30,921 nt of DNA from CAZDVQ01 sp964508975 (GCA_964508975.1 CAZDVQ010000054.1:1-30921), one strand, 5' to 3'; positions 1 through 9,426 are shown, counted from the stretch's first letter. The notes: generated from the sequence alone by a model not told the origin. Numbers and translations are program-made.

Positions 1-2964
1 TCCGTTGGTTGCAACGGTGTTGCCGATGGCTCAATCAACGTTACAGCATCTGGCGGCACTCTGCCATACCTGTACAACATCGGCACGGGCAACCAGGCTA
101 CCGGCCAGTTCAATAACTTGGCGAGCGGCAGCTACACGGTGACTGTAACCGACGGCAACGGCTGTACAACTACAGTTACCATTCAGGTACTCGAACCGGC
201 CCAGCTTTCGGCATCGGCTACTCAGGACTCCGTTGGTTGCAACGGTGTTGCCGATGGCTCAATCAACGTTACAGCATCTGGCGGCACTCTGCCATACCTG
301 TACAACATTGGCTCTGGCAACCAGTCGACAGGTACATTCTCTAGTTTGGCAAGCGGCAGCTACACTGTCACGGTAACCGACGGCAACGGTTGTACCACAT
401 CGGTTACGATACAGGTACTCGAACCGGCCCTGCTTTCGGCGTCGGCCACGCAGGACTCTTCTGGTTGCAACGGTGTTGCCGATGGCTCAATCAACGTTAC
501 AGCATCTGGCGGCACTCTGCCATACCTGTACAACATCGGCACGGGCAACCAGGCTACCGGCCAGTTCAATAACTTGGCGAGCGGCAGCTACACGGTGACT
601 GTAACCGACGGCAACGGCTGTACAACTACAGTTACCATTCAGGTACTCGAACCTGCCCAATTATCGGCATCGGCGACGCAAGACTCCGTTGGTTGCAACG
701 GCGTTGCCGATGGCTCGATCAACGTTACAGCATCTGGCGGCACTCTGCCATACCTGTACAACATCGGCACGGGCAACCAGGCTACCGGCCAGTTCAATAA
801 CTTGGCGAGCGGCAGCTACACGGTGACTGTAACCGACGGCAACGGCTGTACAACTACAGTTACCATTCAGGTACTCGAACCGGCCCAATTATCGGCGAGT
901 GCGACGCAAGACTCCGTTGGCTGCAACGGTGTTGCCGATGGCTCGATCAACGTTACAGCGTCTGGCGGCACTCTGCCATACCTGTACAACATCGGCTCTG
1001 GTAACCAGTCTACCGGCCTATTCAATAATTTACCAAGTGGCAGCTACACGGTGACCGTTACCGACGGCAAAGGCTGTACAACTACAGTTACCATTCAGGT
1101 ACTCGAACCAGCTCAATTATCGGCATCGGCCACACAGGACTCCGTTGGTTGCAACGGTGTTGCCGATGGCTCAATCAACGTTACAGCATCTGGCGGCACT
1201 CTGCCTTATGTGTACAACATCGGCTCTGGTAACCAGGCTACCGGCCAGTTCGGTAACCTGCCGAGCGGCAGCTACACGGTGACCGTTACCGACGGCAACA
1301 GTTGTACCACATCGGTTACGATACAAGTACTAGAACCTGCCCAATTATCTGCATCGGCCACACAGGACTCCGTTGGTTGCAACGGTGTTGCCGATGGCTC
1401 GGTGAACGTGACGGCATCTGGCGGCACTCTTCCATACCTGTACAACATCGGCACGGGCAACCAATCTACCGGCCAGTTCGGTAACCTACCAAGCGGTAGT
1501 TACACGGTCACGGTAACCGACGGCAACGGTTGTACCACATCGGTTACGATACAGGTACTCGAGCCTGCTCCGTTGTCTGCAATTGCTGCCCAAGATTCCG
1601 TTGGTTGCAACGGTGTTGCCGATGGCTCAATCAACGTTACAGCATCTGGCGGCACTCTGCCATACCTGTACAACATTGGCTCTGGCAACCAGTCGACAGG
1701 TACATTCACTAGTTTGGCAAGCGGCAGCTACACTGTCACGGTAACCGACGGCAACGGTTGTGCCACATCGGTTACGATACAGGTACTTGAACCTGCCCAA
1801 TTATCGGCCAGTGCGACGCAAGACTCCGTTGGTTGCAACGGTGTTGCCGATGGCTCAATCAACGTTACAGCATCTGGCGGCACTCTGCCTTATGTGTACA
1901 ACATCGGCTCTGGTAACCAGGCTACCGGCCAGTTCGGTAACCTGCCGAGCGGCAGCTACACGGTGACCGTTACCGACGGCAACAGTTGTACCACATCGGT
2001 TACGATACAAGTACTAGAACCTGCCCAATTATCTGCATCGGCCACACAGGACTCCGTTGGTTGCAACGGTGTTGCCGATGGTTCAATCAACGTTACAGCA
2101 TCTGGCGGCACTCTGCCATACCTGTACAACATCGGCACGGGCAACCAGGCTACCGGCCAGTTCAATAACTTGGCGAGCGGCAGCTACACGGTGACTGTAA
2201 CCGACGGCAACGGCTGTACAACTACAGTTACCATTCAGGTACTCGAACCTGCCCTGCTTTCGGCTTCGGCCACGCAGGACTCGGTTGGCTGTAATGGCGT
2301 TGCGGATGGCTCGGTGAACGTGACGGCATCTGGCGGCACTCTTCCATACCTGTACAACATCGGCACGGGCAACCAATCTACCGGCCAGTTCGGTAACCTA
2401 CCAAGCGGTAGTTACACGGTCACGGTAACCGACGGCAACGGTTGTACCACATCGGTTACGATACAGGTACTCGAGCCTGCTCCGTTGTCTGCAATTGCTG
2501 CCCAAGATTCCGTTGGTTGCAACGGTGTTGCCGATGGCTCAATCAACGTTATGGCATCTGGCGGCACTCTGCCTTATGTGTACAACATTGGCAATGGCAA
2601 CCAGGCTGCTGGCCAGTTCAACAACCTGTCAAGCGGCAGCTACACGGTGACTGTTACCGACGGAAACGGCTGTACAAGCACGGTAACCATCCAGGTACTC
2701 GAACCTGCTTCATTATCTGCAAGTGCGACCCAGGACTCCGTTGGTTGCAACGGTGTTGCCGATGGCTCTACCAACGTTACAGCATCTGGCGGTACTCTGC
2801 CATACCTGTACAACATCGGCACGGGTAATCAGGCTACCGGCCAGTTTACTAACTTGTCAAGTGGCAGCTACACGGTGACCGTTACCGACGGCAACAGTTG
2901 TACAACCACCGTGAGCATCCAGGTACTCGAACCAGCCCAACTTTCTGCAACTGCAGTACAGGAT
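1..2964 (+). repeat. Thirteen near-identical 228-bp coding tandem repeats
   Basis: Units start at 1, 229, 457, 685, 913, 1141, 1369, 1597, 1825, 2053, 2281, 2509 and 2737, each 76 codons. Long blocks are identical at the DNA level between non-adjacent units, for example about 1138-1398 with 1822-2082 and about 1398-1638 with 2310-2550. This indicates recent recombination between units. The number of copies upstream of the window is unknown and could be misassembled. Confidence 0.95.
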
Positions 2965-5900
2965 TCTGTAGGTTGTAATAGTTTTGCGGACGGCTCGGTG
3001 AACGTGACGGCGACAGGTGGTACATTGCCATATATGTATAATATTGGAACTGGTAACCAGACTAATGCCCAACTCGAGAACCTGCCTAGTGGTAGCTACA
3101 CCGTCACCGTGACAGATGCTAATGGCTGTACTACTACTGTCAACACGCAGGTATTCGAGCCAACAGCGCTCACTGCAACTGCTTCTACACAAGCGGCAAC
3201 TTGCAGTGGTTTTGCAGATGGTGTAGCAACAATAACGGCCACTGGAGGAACTCTGCCATATGTTTATAATATTGGCATCGGAAACCAAAGTAGCAGCATC
3301 TTTACGGATCTGCCAGGAAGTGTTTATATCGTTACAGTTACTGATGCTAACGGCTGTACAGTTGGCGTTAATGTCAATGTACTAGAGGCAAGCCCACTAT
3401 TGTTGAACCTTACCACAAACCCAGTATTGTGTAACGGTCAAGCAAACGGAACCATTACTGCAACCGCAAGTGGTGGAACCACGCCTTATCTGTATAGTTT
3501 AGGTGCTTTAAACCAAACCAACGGTAACTTTACTAACCTTGCTCCTGGTAACTATACGATTACCCTTACTGATGATAATGGTTGTTTCACAACTTCTACT
3601 GTAACCATTACACAACCTGCCGGTCTAGCTGCTATTGCTAACATTAATAATATTACTTGTAATGGTTATGTCGATGGTGAAATTGCGGTCACTGCCTTTG
3701 GAGGCACCGCACCTTATTTGTTCAATATCGGTGTAGGCAATCAATCCTCTAACGTATTTGAAAACTTACTGCAAGGTAGCTATACTATTACGGTGAGCGA
3801 TGCTAATGGATGTATCAGAACCGTTCAAGCTAATGTCATTGAGCCAACATTACTTATAGCTAGTTCAATTGCATCGCCTGAAGTTTGTTTCGGGCAGCAA
3901 AATGGCCGTATCTCAGTTAGCCCATCTGGTGGTTTGCCGCCTTATAGCTACAATATTGGTACTGGCTTTGCCAATGCAAACCCTATTCTGAATTTAGCGC
4001 CAGGTAGTTATGTAGTTACAGTACAAGATGCTAATGGTTGTACAACTACAACAAGTAGTACTGTCCAGGCCGCTCAACAGTTACAAGCAGTAGCCAGTAC
4101 TACACCTACTTCTTGTGTCGGACAAAACAACGGGTCTATTAGCATACAAGTCAATAGTGGTCTTACGCCTTATACTTATAATTTAGGTCAAGGTATTCAA
4201 GCTAGTAATGTATTCTCTAATTTGGCTGCTGGCAATTATATCGTAACGCTTACCGATGGAAACGGATGTACAGTAGCAATACCTGCACAAGTAACTGGAC
4301 CTAATCCATTGTCGCTCAGTGCAAGTTCAACTGATGTATTGTGTAACGGACAAGCAACGGGTCAAATGATCGTTAATGCTACCGGCGGAACAACGCTCTA
4401 TACTTACAATATTGGCCAAGGCAATCAAAATAACGGCAACTTCAGTAACCTCGCAGCTGGTTTTTACACCGTTACTGTTACCGATGGAAACGGTTGTACC
4501 GCCAATATTTCTAGGGCTATTTCTGAGCCTCCTGTTATGGATGTCAATATCCTAGTCTCTGCAGCTTTATGCTTTGGTGATTCTAGCGGTCAAATTGATA
4601 TCAATGCAGTGGGTGGTGTTCAACCGTACACTTACAATATTGGCCAAGGAAACCAAACTACCGGCAACTTTACTAACCTACTTGCTGGCTCCTACTCCGT
4701 ATCCGTTACCGATGCTAATGCTTGTCAGTTCTCAACTATAGTCGTATTAAATCAACCTGCCCTGCTCAACCCAACACTTACGGTTCAATCTAGTACCTGC
4801 AACGGTATAGATAATGGTAGTATCAGTGTAATTGTTGCTGGCGGACAAGCGCCGTTTAGCTATAATATCGGTCAAGGTCCTCAAGCCTCAAACCAGTTCA
4901 CTGGTTTGGCGGCTGGGCAGTATACCATCACGGTCACCGATGCTAACGCATGTAGCGCCACCACTAGCAATGTAGTTACTGAGCCGCTTGTCCTCACGGC
5001 ACAAGCTGCAAGTGTAACCGCATGTAATGGTATTGCCGATATCAACGTTGATGCTATTGGTGGCACCGCCCCATACAGCTACAATATTGGCAATGGCAAC
5101 CAAAACAACGCGGTGTTTGAGAACCTACCTGTAGGCAACTACACGATTACTGTGGTTGACGCAAATGGTTGTATAGCTAATACTACCACCGCTGTAACTG
5201 TCCCGCTGGCTACCTCGCTGCAATCTTTTGCCGATACTATCTTGTTTGGCGATCAACTGGTTGTTTGCTATCCTTACGATGATGAACTTTTGGGTAATTT
5301 AACCTATAACTTGGATTTAAACTCCAGTAACGTTGTTTCACAAGTCGTTATCGATTCCGTAAACCATTGTATTGCTTGGACTGCCATCGGTGTTGGTCAG
5401 GATACCGTCATGCTTATGCTTACGGATGGCTGTGGCGTTACCGATACCCTTCAGCTCTTGCTTCGGGTAGCTCCAGTTACCGAAGATACGCTGGTTACGA
5501 TCGTTGAAGGTTCAACTGTCACGGTTTGTATTCCTAACCTGGTCAGCGAATTACCTAATTACCCTAATGTAACTAGCGTCATCGATTTCGCAGGTTCTAA
5601 TATCGGTTGTGGTACTTTGGTCGACTTCGACTCGGTGCTCTGTATTACTTACACCGCTGGCTCAAACCCTTGCACCGATACTATCATGATCATTACTTGC
5701 GATCAAACCTGGTGCGACACTAGCTACATTTACTTTGCAACCGTCAACGGTGCTATCCCGCCGGTGGCCATATTCGATACCGTTACGGTGCAAAACCCGA
5801 ACACGGGTACAGTGATTGACGTCTTAGTGAACGACTATCCGGGCGCACCTGGCTTAACGCTCACAGGAGTCCCAATTGTTGTTACTCCTCCGACCGCTGG

Positions 5901-6336
5901 TGTGCTCACCTGGAATAATCAGGATAGTGTGTTCGTTTACACGCCTGGCCCTGGTTATTGTGGACCCGATAGCTTCATTTACTCTATTACCAACAATTAT
6001 GGTTTGAGCGACACCGCTATCGTGTTCATCCATATTCCATGCCCTGAAATCCAGGTGTTTAATGGTATCTCGCCCAATGGCGACGGGGCGAATGATGTGT
6101 TCATCATCCTTGGTTTAGATTTCTACCCTGAGAACGAGGTACTTATCTATAACCGATGGGGCAATTTGGTCTTCGGAACCAAAGGTTACGATCACAATCT
6201 TCCCGATAAATCATTCAACGGGACCTGGAGTGGTGCTGATTTGCCCGATGGTACTTACTTCTACGTGCTCACTTATCGAAACCCAATAACTGGGCAAACC
6301 CATGAGCTGGTAGGCTACATCGTTATCCACCGCTAA
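1..6336 (+). CDS. Giant SprB-repeat adhesin with T9SS type B sorting domain (5' end outside window)
   Basis: The reading frame is open from base 1, so the gene starts upstream; 2111 residues are visible. About 23 tandem SprB-type repeats of roughly 76 residues (to about base 5205) each carry two cysteines (in VGCNG- and NGCTT-like motifs) and the core GGTLPYxYNIGxGNQ. Next come about 280 residues of Ig/cadherin-like beta domains, including a VNDYPG...GPDSFIYS segment near bases 5790-6040. The last ~93 residues (from about 6055) match the gliding-motility-associated C-terminal domain: FNGISPNGDGxND, then YNRWGNLVF, then GTWSG and PDGTYFYVL. Family knowledge: SprB is a T9SS-exported cell-surface adhesin moved by the gliding machinery. 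The role as a surface adhesin is inferred; it could equally be a non-motility cell-surface protein, since many gliders carry several such proteins. The stop is followed by a strong terminator. Confidence 0.93.
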   Translation, partial: SVGCNGVADGSINVTASGGTLPYLYNIGTGNQATGQFNNLASGSYTVTVTDGNGCTTTVTIQVLEPAQLSASATQDSVGCNGVADGSINVTASGGTLPYLYNIGSGNQSTGTFSSLASGSYTVTVTDGNGCTTSVTIQVLEPALLSASATQDSSGCNGVADGSINVTASGGTLPYLYNIGTGNQATGQFNNLASGSYTVTVTDGNGCTTTVTIQVLEPAQLSASATQDSVGCNGVADGSINVTASGGTLPYLYNIGTGNQATGQFNNLASGSYTVTVTDGNGCTTTVTIQVLEPAQLSASATQDSVGCNGVADGSINVTASGGTLPYLYNIGSGNQSTGLFNNLPSGSYTVTVTDGKGCTTTVTIQVLEPAQLSASATQDSVGCNGVADGSINVTASGGTLPYVYNIGSGNQATGQFGNLPSGSYTVTVTDGNSCTTSVTIQVLEPAQLSASATQDSVGCNGVADGSVNVTASGGTLPYLYNIGTGNQSTGQFGNLPSGSYTVTVTDGNGCTTSVTIQVLEPAPLSAIAAQDSVGCNGVADGSINVTASGGTLPYLYNIGSGNQSTGTFTSLASGSYTVTVTDGNGCATSVTIQVLEPAQLSASATQDSVGCNGVADGSINVTASGGTLPYVYNIGSGNQATGQFGNLPSGSYTVTVTDGNSCTTSVTIQVLEPAQLSASATQDSVGCNGVADGSINVTASGGTLPYLYNIGTGNQATGQFNNLASGSYTVTVTDGNGCTTTVTIQVLEPALLSASATQDSVGCNGVADGSVNVTASGGTLPYLYNIGTGNQSTGQFGNLPSGSYTVTVTDGNGCTTSVTIQVLEPAPLSAIAAQDSVGCNGVADGSINVMASGGTLPYVYNIGNGNQAAGQFNNLSSGSYTVTVTDGNGCTSTVTIQVLEPASLSASATQDSVGCNGVADGSTNVTASGGTLPYLYNIGTGNQATGQFTNLSSGSYTVTVTDGNSCTTTVSIQVLEPAQLSATAVQDSVGCNSFADGSVNVTATGGTLPYMYNIGTGNQTNAQLENLPSGSYTVTVTDANGCTTTVNTQVFEPTALTATASTQAATCSGFADGVATITATGGTLPYVYNIGIGNQSSSIFTDLPGSVYIVTVTDANGCTVGVNVNVLEASPLLLNLTTNPVLCNGQANGTITATASGGTTPYLYSLGALNQTNGNFTNLAPGNYTITLTDDNGCFTTSTVTITQPAGLAAIANINNITCNGYVDGEIAVTAFGGTAPYLFNIGVGNQSSNVFENLLQGSYTITVSDANGCIRTVQANVIEPTLLIASSIASPEVCFGQQNGRISVSPSGGLPPYSYNIGTGFANANPILNLAPGSYVVTVQDANGCTTTTSSTVQAAQQLQAVASTTPTSCVGQNNGSISIQVNSGLTPYTYNLGQGIQASNVFSNLAAGNYIVTLTDGNGCTVAIPAQVTGPNPLSLSASSTDVLCNGQATGQMIVNATGGTTLYTYNIGQGNQNNGNFSNLAAGFYTVTVTDGNGCTANISRAISEPPVMDVNILVSAALCFGDSSGQIDINAVGGVQPYTYNIGQGNQTTGNFTNLLAGSYSVSVTDANACQFSTIVVLNQPALLNPTLTVQSSTCNGIDNGSISVIVAGGQAPFSYNIGQGPQASNQFTGLAAGQYTITVTDANACSATTSNVVTEPLVLTAQAASVTACNGIADINVDAIGGTAPYSYNIGNGNQNNAVFENLPVGNYTITVVDANGCIANTTTAVTVPLATSLQSFADTILFGDQLVVCYPYDDELLGNLTYNLDLNSSNVVSQVVIDSVNHCIAWTAIGVGQDTVMLMLTDGCGVTDTLQLLLRVAPVTEDTLVTIVEGSTVTVCIPNLVSELPNYPNVTSVIDFAGSNIGCGTLVDFDSVLCITYTAGSNPCTDTIMIITCDQTWCDTSYIYFATVNGAIPPVAIFDTVTVQNPNTGTVIDVLVNDYPGAPGLTLTGVPIVVTPPTAGVLTWNNQDSVFVYTPGPGYCGPDSFIYSITNNYGLSDTAIVFIHIPCPEIQVFNGISPNGDGANDVFIILGLDFYPENEVLIYNRWGNLVFGTKGYDHNLPDKSFNGTWSGADLPDGTYFYVLTYRNPITGQTHELVGYIVIHR
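2965..5205 (+). repeat. Ten diverged SprB-type repeat units
   Basis: Unit 14 (2965-3192) is intermediate. Nine further units keep the CNG...GG...PYxYNIG...NL..G.Y.VTVTDANGC pattern but differ strongly in DNA and are visibly more AT-rich than the upstream array. They read as the older, non-homogenised part of the array, next to the C-terminal anchor. Confidence 0.85.
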
Positions 6337-6340
6337 ACTT

Positions 6341-6389
6341 AAACGGCTCTTGCAGGTAATGGCAAGGGCCGTTTTTCTTTTTCTTTTTT
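6341..6389 (+). terminator. Rho-independent terminator of the SprB-like gene
   Basis: The arms AAACGGCTCTTGC (6341-6353) and GCAAGGGCCGTTT (6362-6374) pair with one G-T wobble across an 8-nt loop. A T-rich tract runs to 6389. It begins 4 nt after the stop codon. The T tract also forms the head of the following GC-rich element. Confidence 0.9.
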
Positions 6390-6590
6390 GGGCGTGCCCC
6401 TCGCACGCAGGCAGGCGGATACGCCTGCCTGCGCACTCGGGTCGCCACCCTGCGGGTTCGCGCAGTCACTACTTTCCTTTGCGGAGCACTTCGTGGTTCG
6501 CTGTTCGCTCGGTGCCTGGCGGCACCAGCCGCTGCGCGGCTGCCCTCCGGTCGGCTCACACGGAAAACGGTGGCAGAGCCACCGTTTTTA
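6384..6590 (+). repeat. GC-rich hairpin-chain element, type A, copy 1
   Basis: The head TTTTTTGGGCGTGCCCCTCGC is followed at once by a perfect 12-bp hairpin (CGCAGGCAGGCG 6406-6417, loop gata, arm 6422-6433). It shares TCGGGTCGC and the stretch with CTTTGCGGAGCACTTCGTGG with other copies. It ends in a perfect 11-bp hairpin with T tail (AAAACGGTGGC 6564-6574, loop aga, arm 6578-6588). It lies in sense orientation 48 nt after the SprB-like stop. Confidence 0.8.
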
Positions 6591-6677
6591 ATGATTAATT
6601 GTAAATTATTAATTATTAATGTTTTATCTTGCTAATCTTCCGTTGATATTGAATCTATTAAATTTCATTAGAGTGTA

Positions 6678-6850
6678 TTTTTGGGTCAGCCAGCCCGAAA
6701 AGCCTGCGTTAGCTGGCCGGAGCGGGGACGCGTAGCACGAAGTGCAGCAAAGGAGCATCGCGACGGCGCGTAGCGGCCAGCCCGAAGGGCCGACCGTCCA
6801 GGGAGCGCGTAGGACAGCGGCGACGCGCATGCGGCGCAACGCCCAAAAAA
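6678..6850 (-). repeat. GC-rich hairpin-chain element, type A, copy 2 (head-like sequence at both ends)
   Basis: On the minus strand it begins TTTTTTGGGCGTTGCGCC at 6850. The plus-strand edge at 6678 also reads TTTTTGGG, so both ends look like heads in inverted orientation. GATGCTCCTTTGC and CTTCGTGCTACGCGTCC (minus strand) resemble copies 1 and 10. Together with copy 1 it fills the gap before the MITE-like element. Confidence 0.7.
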
Positions 6851-6887
6851 GCAATAAAAAACGTAGGTTAACCCGTAATTCAGCTTA

Positions 6888-7047
6888 GAAGCTGTTTAGA
6901 CTTTACTCATTTGGCTAAAAATGGCGCTTTTCCGCCCAGAAATCAGCAATTTTCTCGGCAATAACGCTGCTATTACCTCAAAAATTCCGGATTCCTGGAC
7001 AAAAAATCACTCATTTTTAGCTCAAACAGCAAAGTCTAAACAGCTTC
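6888..7047. mobile_element. MITE-like element with 17-bp perfect terminal inverted repeats
   Basis: The 160-bp stretch starts GAAGCTGTTTAGACTTT and ends with its exact reverse complement (7031-7047). TTA flanks both sides (6885-6887 and 7048-7050), consistent with a 3-bp target duplication. Inside the ends the similarity continues imperfectly (GCTAAAAATG on both inner flanks). No ORF fits inside, so it would need a transposase in trans. Three-base TNA duplications are typical of the IS1031 group of the IS5 family, but that link is inference. Confidence 0.75.
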
Positions 7048-7139
7048 TTAATTAAAATTTGATACATAAACCCAGGTCAAACCCATGAACTAAAACGATT
7101 TTGAATTGTCATCATGTTGGTTTTCAATCACTTTATTCT

Positions 7140-7607
7140 ATGATGCAGCAATTTCAAATTATAAGCCCCCTGAAAGGCGTTAGCTTCCAAACAGCCCTCG
7201 AACATTTTGGCAAAGACTTATTGCTTTACCTTACCCCGAAGTTTCCCAAGGCTACTTTGAAGCAATATGAAGGCAACCAGCCTGGGCAACAAGTGGTTGT
7301 GGAGATTGATTTTATACTCTTCAAGGATACTTGGACTAGTACTATCACTGAGCTCGAATCCAGTACCGGTAACTGGTTTTTTGTGGATGAATCCCAAGCC
7401 CCCAACACGCCTTTTTTCTTGTCAAAATGGCGGCATAAACACATTGTCAGGCAGGTAAACGGCCAAGTTGAAATCGTAGATGATATATCTTTTGAAGCCA
7501 AGTTTCCTTTCCCCAATGTATTGATTGGCATGATGCTAAAGGCACAATTTGCACAACGAAAACCCTTGTATCAAGCTTATTTTGAACAACTTAACGCCCG
7601 GGTATAG
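7140..7607 (+). CDS. SRPBCC-fold ligand-binding family protein
   Basis: A 155-residue soluble protein without signal peptide or membrane segment. The pattern resembles small Bacteroidota SRPBCC (START/Bet v1-like) proteins: a strand pair around VVVEIDFILFKDTW, then WFFVDE and PFFLSKWRHKH, then an amphipathic C-terminal helix ending RKPLYQAYFEQL. ATG 7140 or 7143 is preferred over the upstream TTG at 7101. No ligand or reaction can be deduced. Its last 17 bases overlap the end of the convergent ABC ATPase gene, so no terminator separates the two. Confidence 0.72.
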   Translation: MMQQFQIISPLKGVSFQTALEHFGKDLLLYLTPKFPKATLKQYEGNQPGQQVVVEIDFILFKDTWTSTITELESSTGNWFFVDESQAPNTPFFLSKWRHKHIVRQVNGQVEIVDDISFEAKFPFPNVLIGMMLKAQFAQRKPLYQAYFEQLNARV

Positions 7608-9273
7608 CCGCTAGTAAGGTCTTTGTGTAGGGGTGTTGGGCCTGGTTCCAAATTGTTTCCGCTGGACCAATTTCAACGATTTTTCCTTGCTGCATCACTG
7701 CGATACGGTCGGCGATGAAACGCACCACGGCCATATCGTGCGAGATGAATATATAGCTCAAGTTAAAGGCATCCTTCAACTCGCTCAACAGGTTGAGCAC
7801 TTGCGCCTGCACCGATACGTCAAGCGCCGATACAGATTCGTCACAAACCAAAAACTCAGGCTCCAAGGCTAGCGCTCGTGCAATCACGATGCGCTGACGT
7901 TGCCCACCCGAAAATTCATGCGGATAACGATTGTAATGGTCACTTTGTAAACCTACGCGCTCCAAGAGCTCCATCACTTTAGCTTTTCGTTCTGCCTGGT
8001 TGTGGTGTAAACCATGTACCGTCATAGGCTCTTGAATCGCTGCACCGATAGTCATCTTGGGGTTTAGCGATGCGTAAGGGTCTTGGAAAATCAGCTGCAT
8101 TTTGGGGCGGTACGGCCGCATGGCAGTTTCAGTCAATTGCGCTAAATCTGTATTTTGATACAGGATTTGCCCCGATTGTATTGGACACAGGCGGGTTATC
8201 GCCCGACCGATGGTCGTTTTGCCACAACCAGATTCGCCCACGAGGCCAAGTGTTTCTCCTTTTTTTACCTCAAAGCTCACTTGATCAACCGCTTTTATCC
8301 AAGCGGTAGCTCTACCGAAGAAGTTCTTCTCCTTGGGGTACCATACCGACAAGTCTTTTACTTGCAGCACAGCTGGGTGTTGGCTTAGGTCGGGGCTCGT
8401 TTTTATGGCAGGTTTTACAGGCTCCTGGTCTTCTTGAAAATCGCTGAGGGTAAGCAAGCGCTCTGGACGGTAATCTAGGGGCGGCCTGCACGACAACAAT
8501 CCCTTGGTGTAAATATGTTGAGGCTGTTGGAGTATAGCCGAAACGCTACCTTGTTCAACCACCTCGCCTTTTTGCATCACGGCCACTTCATCTGCCATGT
8601 CGCGTACCAGGCCGAGGTCGTGGGTAATAAACATGACGGCGCTTTGGGTCTCGGCTTGTAGGCTTTGAATCAGCTCGATTATTGATTTTTGAACGGTTAC
8701 ATCCAGTGCGGTGGTCGGCTCATCGGCGATGAGCAGGGCGGGTTTACAGCACATGGCCATGGCAATCATCACCCGTTGTTTTTGTCCACCAGAAAGCTCG
8801 TGCGGGTAAGCTTTGAATATGCGAGCAGGGTGGGGGAGCTTCACTTTTTCGAACCAGGCTTCGGTTTGTGCTTGTGCTGTTTTTTTGTCTAGTTTCAGGT
8901 GATGCATCAACACTTCGGCTACTTGGTAGCCACAGGTGAGCACCGGGTTAAGCGACGACATCGGTTCTTGGAAAATCATACCGATATGCCTGCCCCTGGT
9001 TTGGTACAACTGTTCTACGGGGATGGTATTGATATCTACAGCATTAGCACCAGGTAGCAGTAGTTTTACGGCACCCTGTACCATGGCTTGCTCTGGCAAA
9101 AGCTTGAGGGTAGAAAGCGCCGTTAAAGATTTTCCCGAGCCAGATTCGCCCACAACGGCCAAGGTTTTACTGGCCATTATTTGTAGGTTTACAGCCTTCA
9201 CGGCATGGAAAACGGTATCGCCCGTTTTAAAACGGACGTTTAGGTTTTCAATCTGTAAAACGGGTGTTGCCAT
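7591..9273 (-). CDS. Dipeptide/oligopeptide-type ABC transporter, fused double ATPase
   Basis: 560 residues holding two complete ABC ATPase domains, as in YejF/GsiA-type (DppD-DppF fusion) subunits. Domain 1 has Walker A GESGSGKS at residues 42-49, signature LSGGQKQR and Walker B LLIADEPTTALD. Domain 2 has Walker A GESGCGKTT near 345, signature FSGGQRQR and Walker B FLVCDESVSALD. Both halves carry the peptide-importer hallmark Q(D/E)P(M/Y)xSLNP. Start ATG 9273 gives MATPVLQIENL; an upstream in-frame extension is low-quality sequence and is rejected. A TActTTTG motif lies 20 nt upstream. The permeases and binding protein are not in the window, so it is an orphan locus, as is common for this subunit in Bacteroidota. 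The substrate is unknown. Confidence 0.93.
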   Translation of the reverse strand: MATPVLQIENLNVRFKTGDTVFHAVKAVNLQIMASKTLAVVGESGSGKSLTALSTLKLLPEQAMVQGAVKLLLPGANAVDINTIPVEQLYQTRGRHIGMIFQEPMSSLNPVLTCGYQVAEVLMHHLKLDKKTAQAQTEAWFEKVKLPHPARIFKAYPHELSGGQKQRVMIAMAMCCKPALLIADEPTTALDVTVQKSIIELIQSLQAETQSAVMFITHDLGLVRDMADEVAVMQKGEVVEQGSVSAILQQPQHIYTKGLLSCRPPLDYRPERLLTLSDFQEDQEPVKPAIKTSPDLSQHPAVLQVKDLSVWYPKEKNFFGRATAWIKAVDQVSFEVKKGETLGLVGESGCGKTTIGRAITRLCPIQSGQILYQNTDLAQLTETAMRPYRPKMQLIFQDPYASLNPKMTIGAAIQEPMTVHGLHHNQAERKAKVMELLERVGLQSDHYNRYPHEFSGGQRQRIVIARALALEPEFLVCDESVSALDVSVQAQVLNLLSELKDAFNLSYIFISHDMAVVRFIADRIAVMQQGKIVEIGPAETIWNQAQHPYTKTLLAAIPGR

Positions 9274-9292
9274 GCGCGGGATACTTACTTGG

Positions 9293-9300
9293 CAAAAGTA
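9293..9300 (-). promoter_or_regulatory. Candidate -7 motif for the ABC ATPase gene
   Basis: TACTTTTG on the minus strand fits the Bacteroidota -7 consensus TAnnTTTG and ends 20 nt before the chosen ATG. No clear -33 TTTG is seen at the usual spacing. Confidence 0.4.
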
Positions 9301-9426
9301 CTGTTTTTGTTGTTTATGTGTTGGGGGGGAGGGGAAATAAGTACAGAAAGCAAGCAAAGGTTCCTTTTAACAGGGGTTTCAGTGGAGGTGCTGCGTACCC
9401 GGCGAAGGTTAAGTTGTTGTGTACAG

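Noticed and set aside
1..2964. Regular 228-bp repeats as a CRISPR array
   Set aside because: The repeats are continuous coding sequence in one frame with no spacers.
360..3288. Many 60-140 residue frames on both strands across the SprB array
   Set aside because: They are shadows of the repeat and recur with the same period; none resembles a protein family.
1..6336. Diversity-generating retroelement acting on the SprB array
   Set aside because: No reverse transcriptase or template/variable repeat pair was found; the mosaic fits recombination between units.
6323..6854. Arg/Ala/Pro-rich short frames in the gap after the SprB-like gene
   Set aside because: They read through GC-rich hairpin elements on either strand, and no family is recognisable.
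9274..9357. 28-residue N-terminal extension of the ABC ATPase
   Set aside because: The family begins at the LQIENLNVRF strand, and a -7-like motif lies within the extension.
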